From Antrodiella citrinella (taxonomy: Eukaryota > Basidiomycota > Agaricomycetes > Polyporales > Steccherinaceae), in contig SGPM01000145.1 of the NCBI GenBank assembly GCA_004802725.1, forward strand, positions 1-64,000: a stretch of 64,000 nucleotides of DNA, written 5' to 3'. Below, piece after piece: positions 24,261-35,778 of this stretch. The translations under genes and the position numbers were made by a program. Below the pieces are notes generated by a model, which worked only from the letters and a program-made list of their open reading frames with translations, had not been told where the DNA came from and ran no database searches. Position 1 is the first letter of the stretch, and each line of letters begins with the position of its first letter.

Positions 24261-24486
24261 ATCAGTCCCGGTTAATTGTGATTTTCGTAATGAGCAATTA
24301 TTGTAATCGGTTGAAGTTGAGCCAAATTGAATATAGTATGGAAAGGGGGTCCCCTCCGGGCCCTCCCTACATCCCTGCAAATTACCGTACATTGATTGAC
24401 TCGCCGAGATACCAGAAGGGGACCCGGAAATGTAAAACAGGAAGAAATTAGACAACATGGGGAAGGGCATCAGTCAAGCCTGTTAA

Positions 24487-25788
24487 TTATGTATGACTGA
24501 CCAGCTTCTTCACCACCTCGCCCATAACCGGACGCTGTGACGGGTCTTCAGACCAACACCGATCTACGAGATCTCGAAGTTTCTGTGTCATACTGCGCGA
24601 TTTGTCCCCCGTGCTGATTGAGGGACGCTTGCCTATAACCAACTGCCTGACGATTTGAAGATTGGTGAGGCCATCGAATGGCATCTTCCCGGTACATATC
24701 TGTAATAAGTGAATGGAGTCGTTGACAATAGTAGGCTTCGAGAACACATGCACCTCAACGCACGTACACGCAAAACTGTAAACGTCGCACGCAAAGCTTA
24801 GTCGCTTCAACCCGTTCACTAGTTCTGGGGCAGCCCACGCGTATGGCAATACTCCAGCGACGGCTCCCATAGTCCGGGTGGTCGAGTTTGAAAGAGTCGT
24901 CAGGCCGAAGTCGGTCAATCGGGCGTGATGTTTGTCGGTGATCAAGATGTTGTCGCAGCGCACATCTCCGTGCACAATATGATTATCGTGGAGATATTCC
25001 AATCCCTGTGCGATGTCAACGATCTATAATAAAGTCTCAGCCACAGCACGTCCTTGAGAACACAAACAGATGCACCCAATCAAGGCGGAGATTGTCCAGA
25101 ATTTGAGGCTGAAACGTGCGCATTACGGATTTTATAGTTCCGTTCGCTTCCCATCTTGAGATGACAGCAAGTCTCGATGGATACACGTCAACGTCGACCC
25201 CTAGAAATGGCTGAATGTTTGGATGGCGGAGCTGCTTCCATATGATGATCTCTCGAAGGAGTATGTAGAGTCGGTCTGGTGGACGCGCAAGACCACGCCC
25301 TGTGCCATCCACCTTCCGGAATAGACCTCTCCAAAACCCCCCGAACCAACGACCTTAGTCGACTTGAGTTTTACTCATTGTAGGTAATATTCATCGGGAA
25401 GTCCGCCGCATTGTACGGCGCATTGAAGTAGAAGGCGCAGCGAGTTGATGTCGCAGCCTCTGATTGCATGATGACCCTGTCGACTGCGGTCTATACGCTG
25501 TCATTGCACGTTCGCAGGATCAGAGTGATATCAATGATGGAGAGACGGTCACTTACCTCTTGCAGTCTCTGAAGCGCCTTTCCAACAGTTAGGATGTGAC
25601 GATTCTCTCTCGAAGGCAAGTCGGAGAGGATGTTGTAGCGGCAAAACCGAGATCTTTTTATGCAGTACACTTCCTCGATCAAGAGGTTCGGGAGGGTGTG
25701 CTGGAGGATCGACATGGATTGTTTCGTTCACTTGACCGAGTTTCTCGCGTGGCATATCGCTGCAGTACAACTTTAGATAGAGTATCAA
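24487..25788 (-). pseudogene. Decayed TKL kinase gene C
   Basis: The layout is the same as kinases A and B, but broken. The N-terminal module starts in one frame (LHKKISVLPLQHPLRLAF) and continues in another (ILTVGKALQRLQE), so a base has been gained or lost near 25600. The N-lobe exon carries an in-frame TGA just after LPDEYYLQ (about 25373-25375). The glycine loop GSGGFGEVYSG is intact, but the ATP lysine position reads VVLRV. A second frameshift with a small deletion follows before LLREIIIWKQL. The C-terminal part (HGDVRCDN, DFG, C-lobe) is still open, and its intron at about 24708-24761 can be read through without a stop. Two frameshifts, a stop and a lost lysine together indicate a pseudogene rather than sequencing error. 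Confidence 0.82.
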
Positions 25789-28700
25789 GAGAGTTCGTAG
25801 GGAGTACTAACTAGCGAGAAAGTCGTTCATCAAGTCCCTCTAAGTGCATATCAGCGTCGACGGCATATTCCTCACTCCGTCCTGAAAGAACTCAATCACA
25901 CAGCTGCAGACTCCCAACATGGAAAATGAGAAGCAGCAAGTTCGGGGGAATACCGGTAGTGGAGCGAGGGAGATTCCGCCAGGGATCCAGGTCACAGTGA
26001 CGTTCGGCCATTGCCACGGCGCGTAGAGTTTTCATACCTGCACAGAAGATTGAAACCACTTTCCAGACCACCCAAATATTGTTGCCCTGTCGTAAGCTTG
26101 ACGTACCAAAATTGGGAGTGCGTGTGCGGCAATACATCTGCTACCCGTTAGCGTGCGCACATCTCAGAACTCAGGTCGTACAAAACACTCACTCTTCAAT
26201 TTGACTTTCAAACTTTCAGGTCGAAGGCTTAGGCAAACCTTGAGACGGAGTCTGAGCATCAGGAAAAGTGCAGCACTGTTGTAAGGTATTGCGGCGCTTA
26301 CAACAGACCCGGAGAATTCCGAGGCTTGCAGCCACATGGAATGCAATCCAATGTCTCGACATTCTGGCTTCGCCTTATAATGTTCCACAACTATGGTGTT
26401 AGGTTGTTTCAACATACGTTCACATATAACGGACCCTCTTGCAAACGTAACCCCAGAGCAATGCACCCCCTCTCGCCACACTTCACTTCGTCCAACTCTC
26501 GGTGAGGATTGAACGAAGGCGCATCCGCTGCTGCACCCCAACGGACGGCGAAAACGCGACGACGGCGACGCGTGTGTGACAAACCCGTGACGTCATGCGT
26601 CACTCCTTTTAAGACACAGAGACGACATTCCTCTCGACGACCCCATCTTGAACCCATACTATCATCACTGGCACCTTCTCGTCCCCCCCTGGTGGTTTCC
26701 TCATTCAGTCGACCCCCGACTTCCCCCCTCCTGCATTAGCGATTGCTAGCATATCAACGCGGCCGAAATAGTCAAGAATCACGATCGCACGAGAACCGCG
26801 GACCCGCCTGCAGTGCCCTGCACCGACTCGAAGTATTGGCTTGAGGGTACAAAAAGAGATGAGGCGAAGAGAACTTGGGGATGTGAGTGAATTCTTGTAT
26901 CTGCAATCTGATTCTGACTTTGAGAAGTGACTGTGTTCATCCACACACACGGTGCCCAATGCTTTCCAATCTGTCCGTTTCGGCGTGTCCGTCCACTCAA
27001 CTTTTCCACCGGGCGATACTTGTGATCCCGCCAGGCAAATTCATCGTGTTGCTAGACGTCCGAAAAGCCCTTCCAAGTTGTTTGATCACTCTTGCAATGT
27101 GTATATGCTCGCGGACTCCACAACTCGTGAGTCCTTTGTTTGTCCCGCCACATATATGCGCTCTGACCACATCCGAATCCGAGTCAACACTGCGTGGTAA
27201 CAGCGACGCATGTGTTTCGTATAACTATTCCTCTGCTGTTTGCTGTGTGTGTACTCACCTGCATATATACTCAGGTGATAGTCCGGGTTGAACAGATCAG
27301 ACACTCCTCACGACACGACATCTCAAGTGGTATGATACTGCCAGCGATCATTGCAAGAATGGTAAGTACCATTCACAAAACCATAGCCATATTGGTAGCT
27401 AAATTATCTAGTGATCATTGTCTGTCGCACGATACCACTAATGACATCTGACGGTAGTCAACGATGAGGCCGCCAGCTACGACTTCCGGTGCGGTGCGAC
27501 AGCACTTTCAATCGGTAGGTGCAACCGATATTCGACTCACCGTAGCTTTCTATGCCATTGATAATGCCGAGACCCAGCAGTTCGTTGTCATGCAGAAACC
27601 AACGAACGGCAGCTCGCGTTCACGGACTCCAAAGTCAATGACGACTGATAAGTTCAAAGTTCTCATATTCATTTTGTTAAATTTACGCGTGTACTGATGT
27701 TGTGTCCTCTCAGGACCTTTTCATCTTACACTGCCTCATTCATAGGCTTCCTCTCATCGTGCTTCCAGCAGTGCATTGTGCATCTGTGCCTCTACCTCCG
27801 AATCATCCACGCCCTTGTGCTTGCTCTTTCAAGCTAATCCGTCCTTGGTCTTCCTTGACGCCATGTCCATGTCGTATTGTGACCCACCTTCTTGTGCCTC
27901 TCGCCAGTTGCTTCTCGCTCGACACTTGTTAGGCTTTCTTTCTGGCTGCTTATAGGCTAGAATGGATATCACTCAATACAAATTACAATGTACTGCTCGT
28001 ACACTGTAGAATTCCATATCTTGGTCTTTTAGATTTGCGTGCGTGAAGCAGCAATGAATGGTATGTATCCAACGACGCCGCAGCCAAGGCCTGAGAACAT
28101 AGTACAAGGTGCGGAATCGCTTACATCGTCGAGAATGTCTTACCAGAGGCGGCCACAATGATGGACTGTTACAATACATTACGGACATTGTAATCTCTTA
28201 TAATGATGCTCTAGGTCTCTGTAACCTATTACCAACCTTGTAACACATTGCAGAGGTTATATTAGCTTACAAGGGCTTATAAGAGGCGTGGCACTTTTCC
28301 TGATGGAGATCTGAGCGCTGGCGGCTGGGCATTTACGCAAGTTGAAGCGGCGGGCGGCAGCCGCAGTCACCGCTGCCGGACCGTTACCGGTGCTATCGCT
28401 CGGCTCCCCTCACTCAGTGGCCTGCCTTGGGCCTGCCCTTCCGCTCAGTCATCGTCAACGGCGACCTGCCCTCAAACCATCTCAAAACCATCGCCGTTAG
28501 AGCTCTGGTGGCCGCAAGCTCTTCGGATGTTCTTGCTAAACATGAATTTGCAACCAGCCCATATTGCATGTACAGGGAAGGATCATCTGAGTTATTTGTG
28601 GGATGTGCTGTCAGGTGTGTCTCGTTCAAAACCACCTCTTTGGACGTTATTGCTAAAAATTTACAACCAGCACGCTTTTACATATCGCGGTGACATGTCT

Positions 28701-29678
28701 CTGTACCTTAATAGAAGCAGTATGTATGTTATTACATATTCCGTCCTCTATATATCGAAATACGCTGGTATTGCTTATCTTCGCATCCACGGTGCAGCCA
28801 GCGGAGAGACCAAGGCTAGGTTGAAGTCGTGCAAGGAACAATTGTACATGGCTGCGTACTGACATCGTGTCAAATCAAGAACTTCACCGATGAAACGTAT
28901 ATTCCAACTTCGAGAGCGACATGCACTTCAAGTAGTGAGATGACTGTGAGTATTGAATACTACTTTACCGCTTCTGTACTCATAGCGCGATCTGTAGTAG
29001 CCTTTCAGACTTCCTGTGCACACGCACAGACCTGTCCGAGACTATTCTTTCCCGCAATTCTAGTCTTTTTTCGTTTCCTTCGTGACTCTTTATTCTTCGA
29101 GTCCTGATCTTCTGCTTCGTTGGATTCTACATCGTATCAACTGACATCGCATTGTCGTACATAACACCGTCAGATATTGAGCAGAAAGTCCCAGAGAACA
29201 CTCTTCAATGCAAGGGTCGACGTCGTATAAACGCTGAGGCGCTTTCCTCTTGTTCTAGGTTCTAGAAACACATCACGATACAGTCGCCGGTATGCTTCAT
29301 TCGTAATCAGCGCGTTTACATGATGTTTGCACTGCAGATGTATGGGTACGGTTCCATGCTAAAGGCGTCCCAGGAGCTATTCTGAAGGGCTTCTCCGTTA
29401 TACTTCCCTTGCTCATTGGTCGCATGTTGTCTTCACAACTCAGGTGAGAGCCAACAATATCATTGCATTCAATCCTCAAGGCTCGCGAGATGATGCGAGA
29501 CCAATATTGACAGGTAATATCAACTTATATGTATATGCAATAATGTGGAAGGGGCTCTACGCGGGAGGGCGAAACCTTATCTGGACGATCTTCCCTTCTC
29601 CGTATTTCCTCATATCCCACCGTCGACTCATAGCTGATCCTTCATCTCTCAGCCCATCTCTTCATCACACCTCGCACA
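25789..29678. other. Long gene-poor stretch
   Basis: Nearly 4 kb with no supported gene. Frames at 25892-26137, 26164-26541, 27194-27451 and 28414-28693 are short, lack domains, and I could not link them by splice sites. Much of 27.2-29.1 kb is AT-rich and looks like decayed DNA. The far right is the leader of the four-domain kinase gene. Confidence 0.5.
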
Positions 29679-32600
29679 ATGTCACTCAGCTCTGAAGCTG
29701 AGCCCGTCACGCAAGACCAGCCTAGCAATGTCCCTGATCCAAGTTCTCAAGAGGGAAGATCCGTGTTGGACATTGGCAACATTGATGTCAAGCTTCACAG
29801 CTGCGTCCAAAGGATTTACTTCACGATGAAGGCCATCACCGAAGAGCTTCGAGTGATAGTGAACGCCGACCCGGAATGGTTTGAACGATTTGGAGTGAAG
29901 GAGGGATGGTTGGATATACAGACGCAATGGAGCGAGCTGCGCCAGGTCGGGCGATCCATTTATTTCGTTGTCAAATGTTGACGCTGTCACACTCCCAACT
30001 AGACACTTCAAGACGACATTGAGAAGTCTCGAGAAGTAGCTGAGGCGAGTGCCGGTGTGCTGAAAGGTCAGTTTGGGTATATTGATGCAGATTCATAGTA
30101 CTCGTCTGACAATATACAGAGCTTCCTCTGCAAGTCCCCCCAGTAGAAGACCCCAACGTCTCAGATGAATCTCGTCAGTTGAAGGCAAGCGACCCGGCGA
30201 TTAATTGTAGTATACGTTCAACTTATGCCTTTTTACCCGCAGATCAAACGTATTCTCACATCTACGCAGACGGTGGTGGCGCGCTTCAATTCGCTTCTGA
30301 AACTGGCACATCTGGTGCAGTCAGGATTTGAAGGCGATCCTGCGTCGCCAGATCCTGCCGGAGGGTCTGAGATGCAGCATGGTTCTATCGTCGTTCAAAT
30401 ACAGGAAATTGGAAGCTTTTGGCATGCTGTAGGTCTCCAGTCAGGTTTAAACATCCTGATATGCTGATCGTGCTCCTCATACCAGGCTCAACGCGGACTG
30501 GATGAACTCCTCTCAAACATTTCAACAACGAATAATGAATCAAAGCATGATGTGAGAAACATCTATATCGAGCATTCGGCTATGCTTACAGCAACGAAAT
30601 AGCATGAACGCATAGGAACATTGACAAATTTACTTTCTACAAATCTTTCCCATTATGCAGATGTCGTGTCCGCCGCGGAAACGCATGAGAGATCCCTTTA
30701 CGAGAAGATCGATTTTCTTGAACTAGACACGACCCTCAAGACTTTCGTCCTGGAAACTTACGCAATCCTTGCTTGGCACGAAGACGTTCAAAAGATTCTG
30801 CAAGCGTTCGACCCCACTGCGTCAAGAGACAGTCTTGCTGAAGGAGTATTGGAGGCTTTGCAGAAGGTATGTCTCGTCAGATTATCTCACTCACAAGTGA
30901 CTTCAACTCGTATAGGTCATGGACATCCACAGAAAATCACAAGCAACCATCCATTTCCACGTTTTTCGTCGCATCTTGCTACGCGGGGCAGCACAGGCCT
31001 TGCAAAAACTGCCGCCCTCGTACTATCTATCGAACGTGTCCTGCGACAAGAAAGGTCCAAATGCTATTGGCGGGTTCGGCAGCGTATACCGCGCCCAGTG
31101 GAAACGTTCCGACGAGAACTCAGTTGTTGTTGCCGTGAAGGTGTGCAACGGCGACGCTCCGCTGCGGGAGATCATCATTTGGCGCCAACTCGAGCATCCG
31201 AACATTCAACAATTTTTGGGTGTGGACAAAGAACTGTATGCACCTAAATTGGCACTTGTGTCCATGTGGGAGGATCACGGAGATGTTAGCGCGGCGATTA
31301 AGGCATTCAACACGAAGTACCTCCAGACATTGCGCCCCCAATGGGTGCGTCAGGTCTTATATTTGGTGGCGCCACGTATACTGACAACAATATAGGTGAA
31401 GGAAATTGCGAAAGGCCTAGCTTACCTTCACAAAGAACGTATCGTACATGGTGACTTGCGTGGTCTGAACGTGCTCATTGATCAGAAACTGCATGCCCGC
31501 CTCACCGACTTCGGGCTGACAACACTCGCTGATTCCAATACGAGGACAAATGGCCCGCGCGATGGTCAGATACCTCTTGCTTGGTCAGCTCCAGAGCTTT
31601 TGGGAGACAAGTCTGTTCCCGACTTCGCATGCGACATCTACAGCTATGCTATGACTTGCATTGAGGTATGGCGGAGCCTGCTATGTTTAATTGTATCCCG
31701 CTCAATGCTGATGTTGCTGTTTAGCTCTACAGTGCCCAGAAACCGTTCGGTATGCTGAATAGCAAGCAAATCACTGGCAGGTTATTCAAAGGTTTACGGC
31801 CTGTCCGACCGACACGTCCAGTAAATGAATCAAAGGTGCAAGAGATGCCTGACGCGATTTGGGACCTGATATGCGAATGTTGGGATGAAGAACCGAACAA
31901 GCGACCGGCGATGTCGAAGGTGGTGGATCGAGTTGCTGAGATCGTACCGGACACGGACAAGATGGAGCACGCATTGCTCGTCAAGGTGGTCAAATTACGG
32001 GAGGAAGAAGCTCCTGTCGGTGGTCTCGTGCACGAGGCTTATCAGTTGTTCCCTTCGCTTTCGGTCATACGCGATATAGCACAGGCATTCACTAGCCAGC
32101 CGATATCGGACGTGCAGACGTTCTCCCGTGACTTCCTGCAGGCGATTCAAGAGGCAAGTCGTATTCAGTGACTGTCAGACTATCCAATTAAACGTGCCAA
32201 TGATAGATTCTGGACCAGAGAGATCCTGAGACAGACCGGCGACAGTCACTGGGGTTCCTATTGCGCGGCGCAAACACTCTACGCGCTTACCCCAAATCTT
32301 ACTATCTGTCTTCCGTCGCGGTCGGTTCATACCATCATTATGCTAGTGACGAGTACTTGAGCGATATCTACGAGGCCAAATGGATGGGAAAAGATGTCGA
32401 GTGCAAGTTCCTCGAGACAGACGAGCCCATCGCGGAGGTGATTCTTTGGCGGCAGCTTCACCACCCGAATATCCAGTACTTCTACGGAGTGATCGACGAC
32501 TCGGACACGCAGGTGCCTTCAAGGTATCCAGCTCTCATATCGACGTGGGAGATCAACTTGTCAGTGGACGATGTCATGAAGAAGCTGTACCCGCCGGCCT

Positions 32601-35600
32601 TACGGAACCTGCGACCGCAATGGGTATGTTGATCAAATTTTCTCCTAAGGTGTACTGCGCTCAAGTAGATGGTTTCTTTACCAGGCGAAACAAATAGCAG
32701 ACGCAGTAGCGTACATGCACGAGGAGCACATCGTTCACGGTGATTTGCGTGGCAGCAACATCCGCATTGATGATCAGCTACACGCACGCCTGACAAGCTT
32801 GTCGTTCGCCACCCTCGACGGCACTCATAACAAGACGAGTGGTCCACGTGGATCTTCTGTGGATTACAGTGCTCCTGAACTGTTCAAGGATAAGCCTGTC
32901 CTGCATTTTGCGAGCGACGTTTACAGCTTTGCAATGACATGCCTTGAGGTAGTGTTACTTCTTTTTTTCCTTTTTGTAACGACACTAATATTCTTAATTA
33001 GCTCTACACTAGTACTTACCCTTTCCCCAGTTTCTCGCTGAGTGAAACACGCGTCAAGGTCTTGGAGGGTGAACGTCCTCCTCGACCCCAAACCGATGAC
33101 GCGGTGAAGATACAAGAAATACCGGACAATCTCTGGTCACTGATGTGCGAGTGCTGGGCGCAAGATGCTAGCACTCGACCCAGTATGTCTACGGTGGTGG
33201 ACAAGATGGGTGAGATCATACCAGAGAAAGACGAAGTGGAGCACGCGTTGCTCGTGAAGCTAGTCAAGTCGTCATCAATTGGGGTCTCGCTTGGCGATTT
33301 CGTGTATGAAGCGTATAGGCTGTACCCTGCGCTTTCAAGCATACGCGAGATAGCACAAGCGTTCGCTCAGAACGCGGAATTGGACGAGTCGACATACAAG
33401 CAAGATTTCCTGGAAGGAATACAGGAGGTGAATCATACGATGTGACACACGCAGAGTCTGAACTAAATCGCGAATAACATCAGATTCTCAGCGAAAAACA
33501 AGAGACGGCCAGTTGGCAACAGGCACTAAGCTTTCTACTACGCGGAGCCATCACTTTGGCAGCTCTTCCCCGATCTTATCATCTATCTTCCGTCACAGTC
33601 GACGAGTCCCCACAACCCACTAGAGCCTCCTCTGTCGCCAGGGTTTACAGAGCCAAGTGGGAAGCGAAAGACGTTGAGTGCAAGGTCTCTCAGTCCGAGG
33701 TGGAGCAACACATCTCGGAGATCATTCTTTGGCGACAGCTTCGCCATCCGAGCATCCAGACATTCTTTGGAGTGAGCAGTGAGGTCTTCCAGCCAGACTT
33801 TGCTGTCATATCGACCTGGGAGGTCAATGGATCAATATCCGATGCTGGTGGTCGTCTCAGCCTACGGGAGCTACAAGTCCTCCGACCTCGATGGGTACGT
33901 TTCTCGACTAAGACTTCTCAGTGCATGACCCTCATATCAACATTTTCTCTCAGATGAAAGAGATCGCGGACGGCTTGTCGTATCTGCACGAGAAACGCGT
34001 TGTTCATGGAGACTTGCGCGGTGATAACATACTCATCGACTACCAGTTGCACGCTCGCCTGACTGGCTTTTCGTTGACTACACTTGCCGATTCGACGCAC
34101 TCGCATACTGGTACCCATACGGCTGGTCCACGCGTTGGTTCCATACCATACGCCTGGTCTTCCCCCGAACTTTTCGACGATGAATCACGGCCTCAGCTTG
34201 AAAGTGACGTCTACAGTTTCGCCATGACGTGTATTGAGGTGAGCTCACGGTGCAGGTCTTTCCTGTCTCACGATCTCGCTAATAACTATTACTAGCTGTA
34301 CAGTGGCCAAACGCCGTTCTATGGGCTGCGCGAACGGCAGATGGTTTCGAAGATATTGGAAGGCGAACGACCTCCCCGACCGGCGTCAGGGTCCATTGAC
34401 AGCCCCAAAGCACAGAACATACCTGACAGGCTTTGGACTCTGATATGCGACTGCTGGAACCAAACTGCCAGTGATCGCCCTGAAATGCCGGCAGTGGTTG
34501 ATAGGATCGCTGAAATCACACCAGAGGTGGACGAGGTGGAGCACACGCTGCTCGTCAAGCTGGTCAACTCATCGCCACAGGAACACCCTCTTGGTGAGCT
34601 TGTACACGAAGCTTATCAATTGGACCCTTCGCTTCCAGCTATGCAAACTATGGCGGAAACTCTCACTAATTCGGATGGACAAATAAATGCGGAGGATGTT
34701 TTGCAGGCCTTACAAGATGTAAGTGGTATGCGCTCTGCCAGTCTACTCAACTGATATCCTTTTTAGGTCCTCGACGCGACTGGAAGAGCCACGAGCAACA
34801 CAGTGTGGCCAGCATTGCTGCGTCTCTTTCTGAAGGGCGCCAAGACTTTCGACACGCTTCCACATTCCTACTACCTGCAGGGAGTCATGCTTGATGCGAA
34901 TGAAGTTGTCGGCGAGGAGCATCCAGGAAACGTCTATCGAGGCGTATGGGAATCGCAGGAGGTAGCACTCAAAGTGCTGCGCGACCTCGAGGCGAAATTC
35001 GCTCTGCGCTCTGCTCTCATGTGGCGACAGCTGCGTCATCAAAGCATCCAGCCGATTTTAGGAGTCACCAAGGATGCAGTCCCGTCCAGTCTCGCAGTGG
35101 TCTCAAGATGGGAAGGAAATGGGAGTGTTGTTACCGCGATGCGTACACTTCATTCTCAGGTCTTAGAGACTCTCCGGCCAATTTGGGTACGTCGTGGTCC
35201 AGAAATCTTGGACTGATACACGCTGACGGGGGGAAGGTCTACAGATCATAGATATCGTCCAGGGATTGAAGTATCTTCATGACAATCACATCGTCCACGG
35301 CGACCTGCGTGGTAGCAGTATTCTGATCACTGCAGCGAACCGCGCCCGGGTAATGGACTCTGGTTTCAGCATACTTGCAGATTCTCCGGCCACGGGCAGC
35401 CGCGAGCATACCATTCCGTCAGCGTGGGCCGCACCAGAGTTATTGAAAGACGAGCAGCGGCAGCCTAGTCTCGCATGTGACGTGTTCAGCTTTGCGTGCA
35501 CATGCGTTGAGGTATGTCATTCTTGAAAACACTCACCAACATTGTATCTGATATGCTTCCAGATATACAGCGGGGACGCTCCGTTCGTTGGTCTCACTGA

Positions 35601-35778
35601 CGTGGAGGCGAAGAATGAACTGGTCGAGGGAAATCGTCCTAGTCAGCCAACAGACGGAGAGAGGTCTCAAGTGATGCCGGAGTGGTTTTGGGATCTGGTG
35701 GTGCGGTGCTGGGCTCAAGAACCATCCGAGCGACCGACAGTGGACGAGATAGTGCAGGAAATCGAGAGTCATTCATAG
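29679..35778 (+). CDS. Four-domain kinase/pseudokinase ('polykinase'), about 1722 residues
   Basis: I place eighteen exons: 29679-29945, 30003-30066, 30120-30184, 30243-30428, 30486-30551, 30603-30866, 30916-31344, 31396-31665, 31725-32153, 32207-32623, 32685-32948, 33002-33427, 33484-33894, 33954-34238, 34296-34718, 34767-35186, 35245-35511 and 35563-35778. They give 1723 codons with no stop before the end; every junction from exon 4 on is phase 0. Residues 1-304 are a helical region of unknown type. K1 (about 345-625) is complete: IGGFGSVYRA, Lys379, Glu389, HGD Asp467, Asn472, DFG Asp485, APE. K2 (about 710-990) lacks loop glycines and has SLS for DFG. K3 (about 1080-1360) has GFS for DFG. 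K4 (about 1455-1720) has HGDLRGSS (Asn lost) and DSG for DFG. Helical linkers (LVHEAYQLFPSL ... LQALQD) join the domains within continuous exons, so this is one gene and not four neighbours. Introns 30185-30242 and 32154-32206 use GC donors. Partners are unknown; K2-K4 may regulate K1 or act as scaffolds. Confidence 0.85.
32154..32206 (+). other. GC-AG intron between kinase domains K1 and K2
   Basis: Donor GCAAGT, acceptor ATAG, 53 nt. If it is retained, five extra codons are read before TGA at 32169-32171, giving a protein that ends after K1 and its linker. Confidence 0.7.

Noticed and set aside
29679..35778. Interpretation as four separate neighbouring kinase genes
   Set aside because: There is no start or promoter between domains. 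Exons 31725-32153, 33002-33427 and 34296-34718 each contain the end of one kinase and the linker of the next in one frame.
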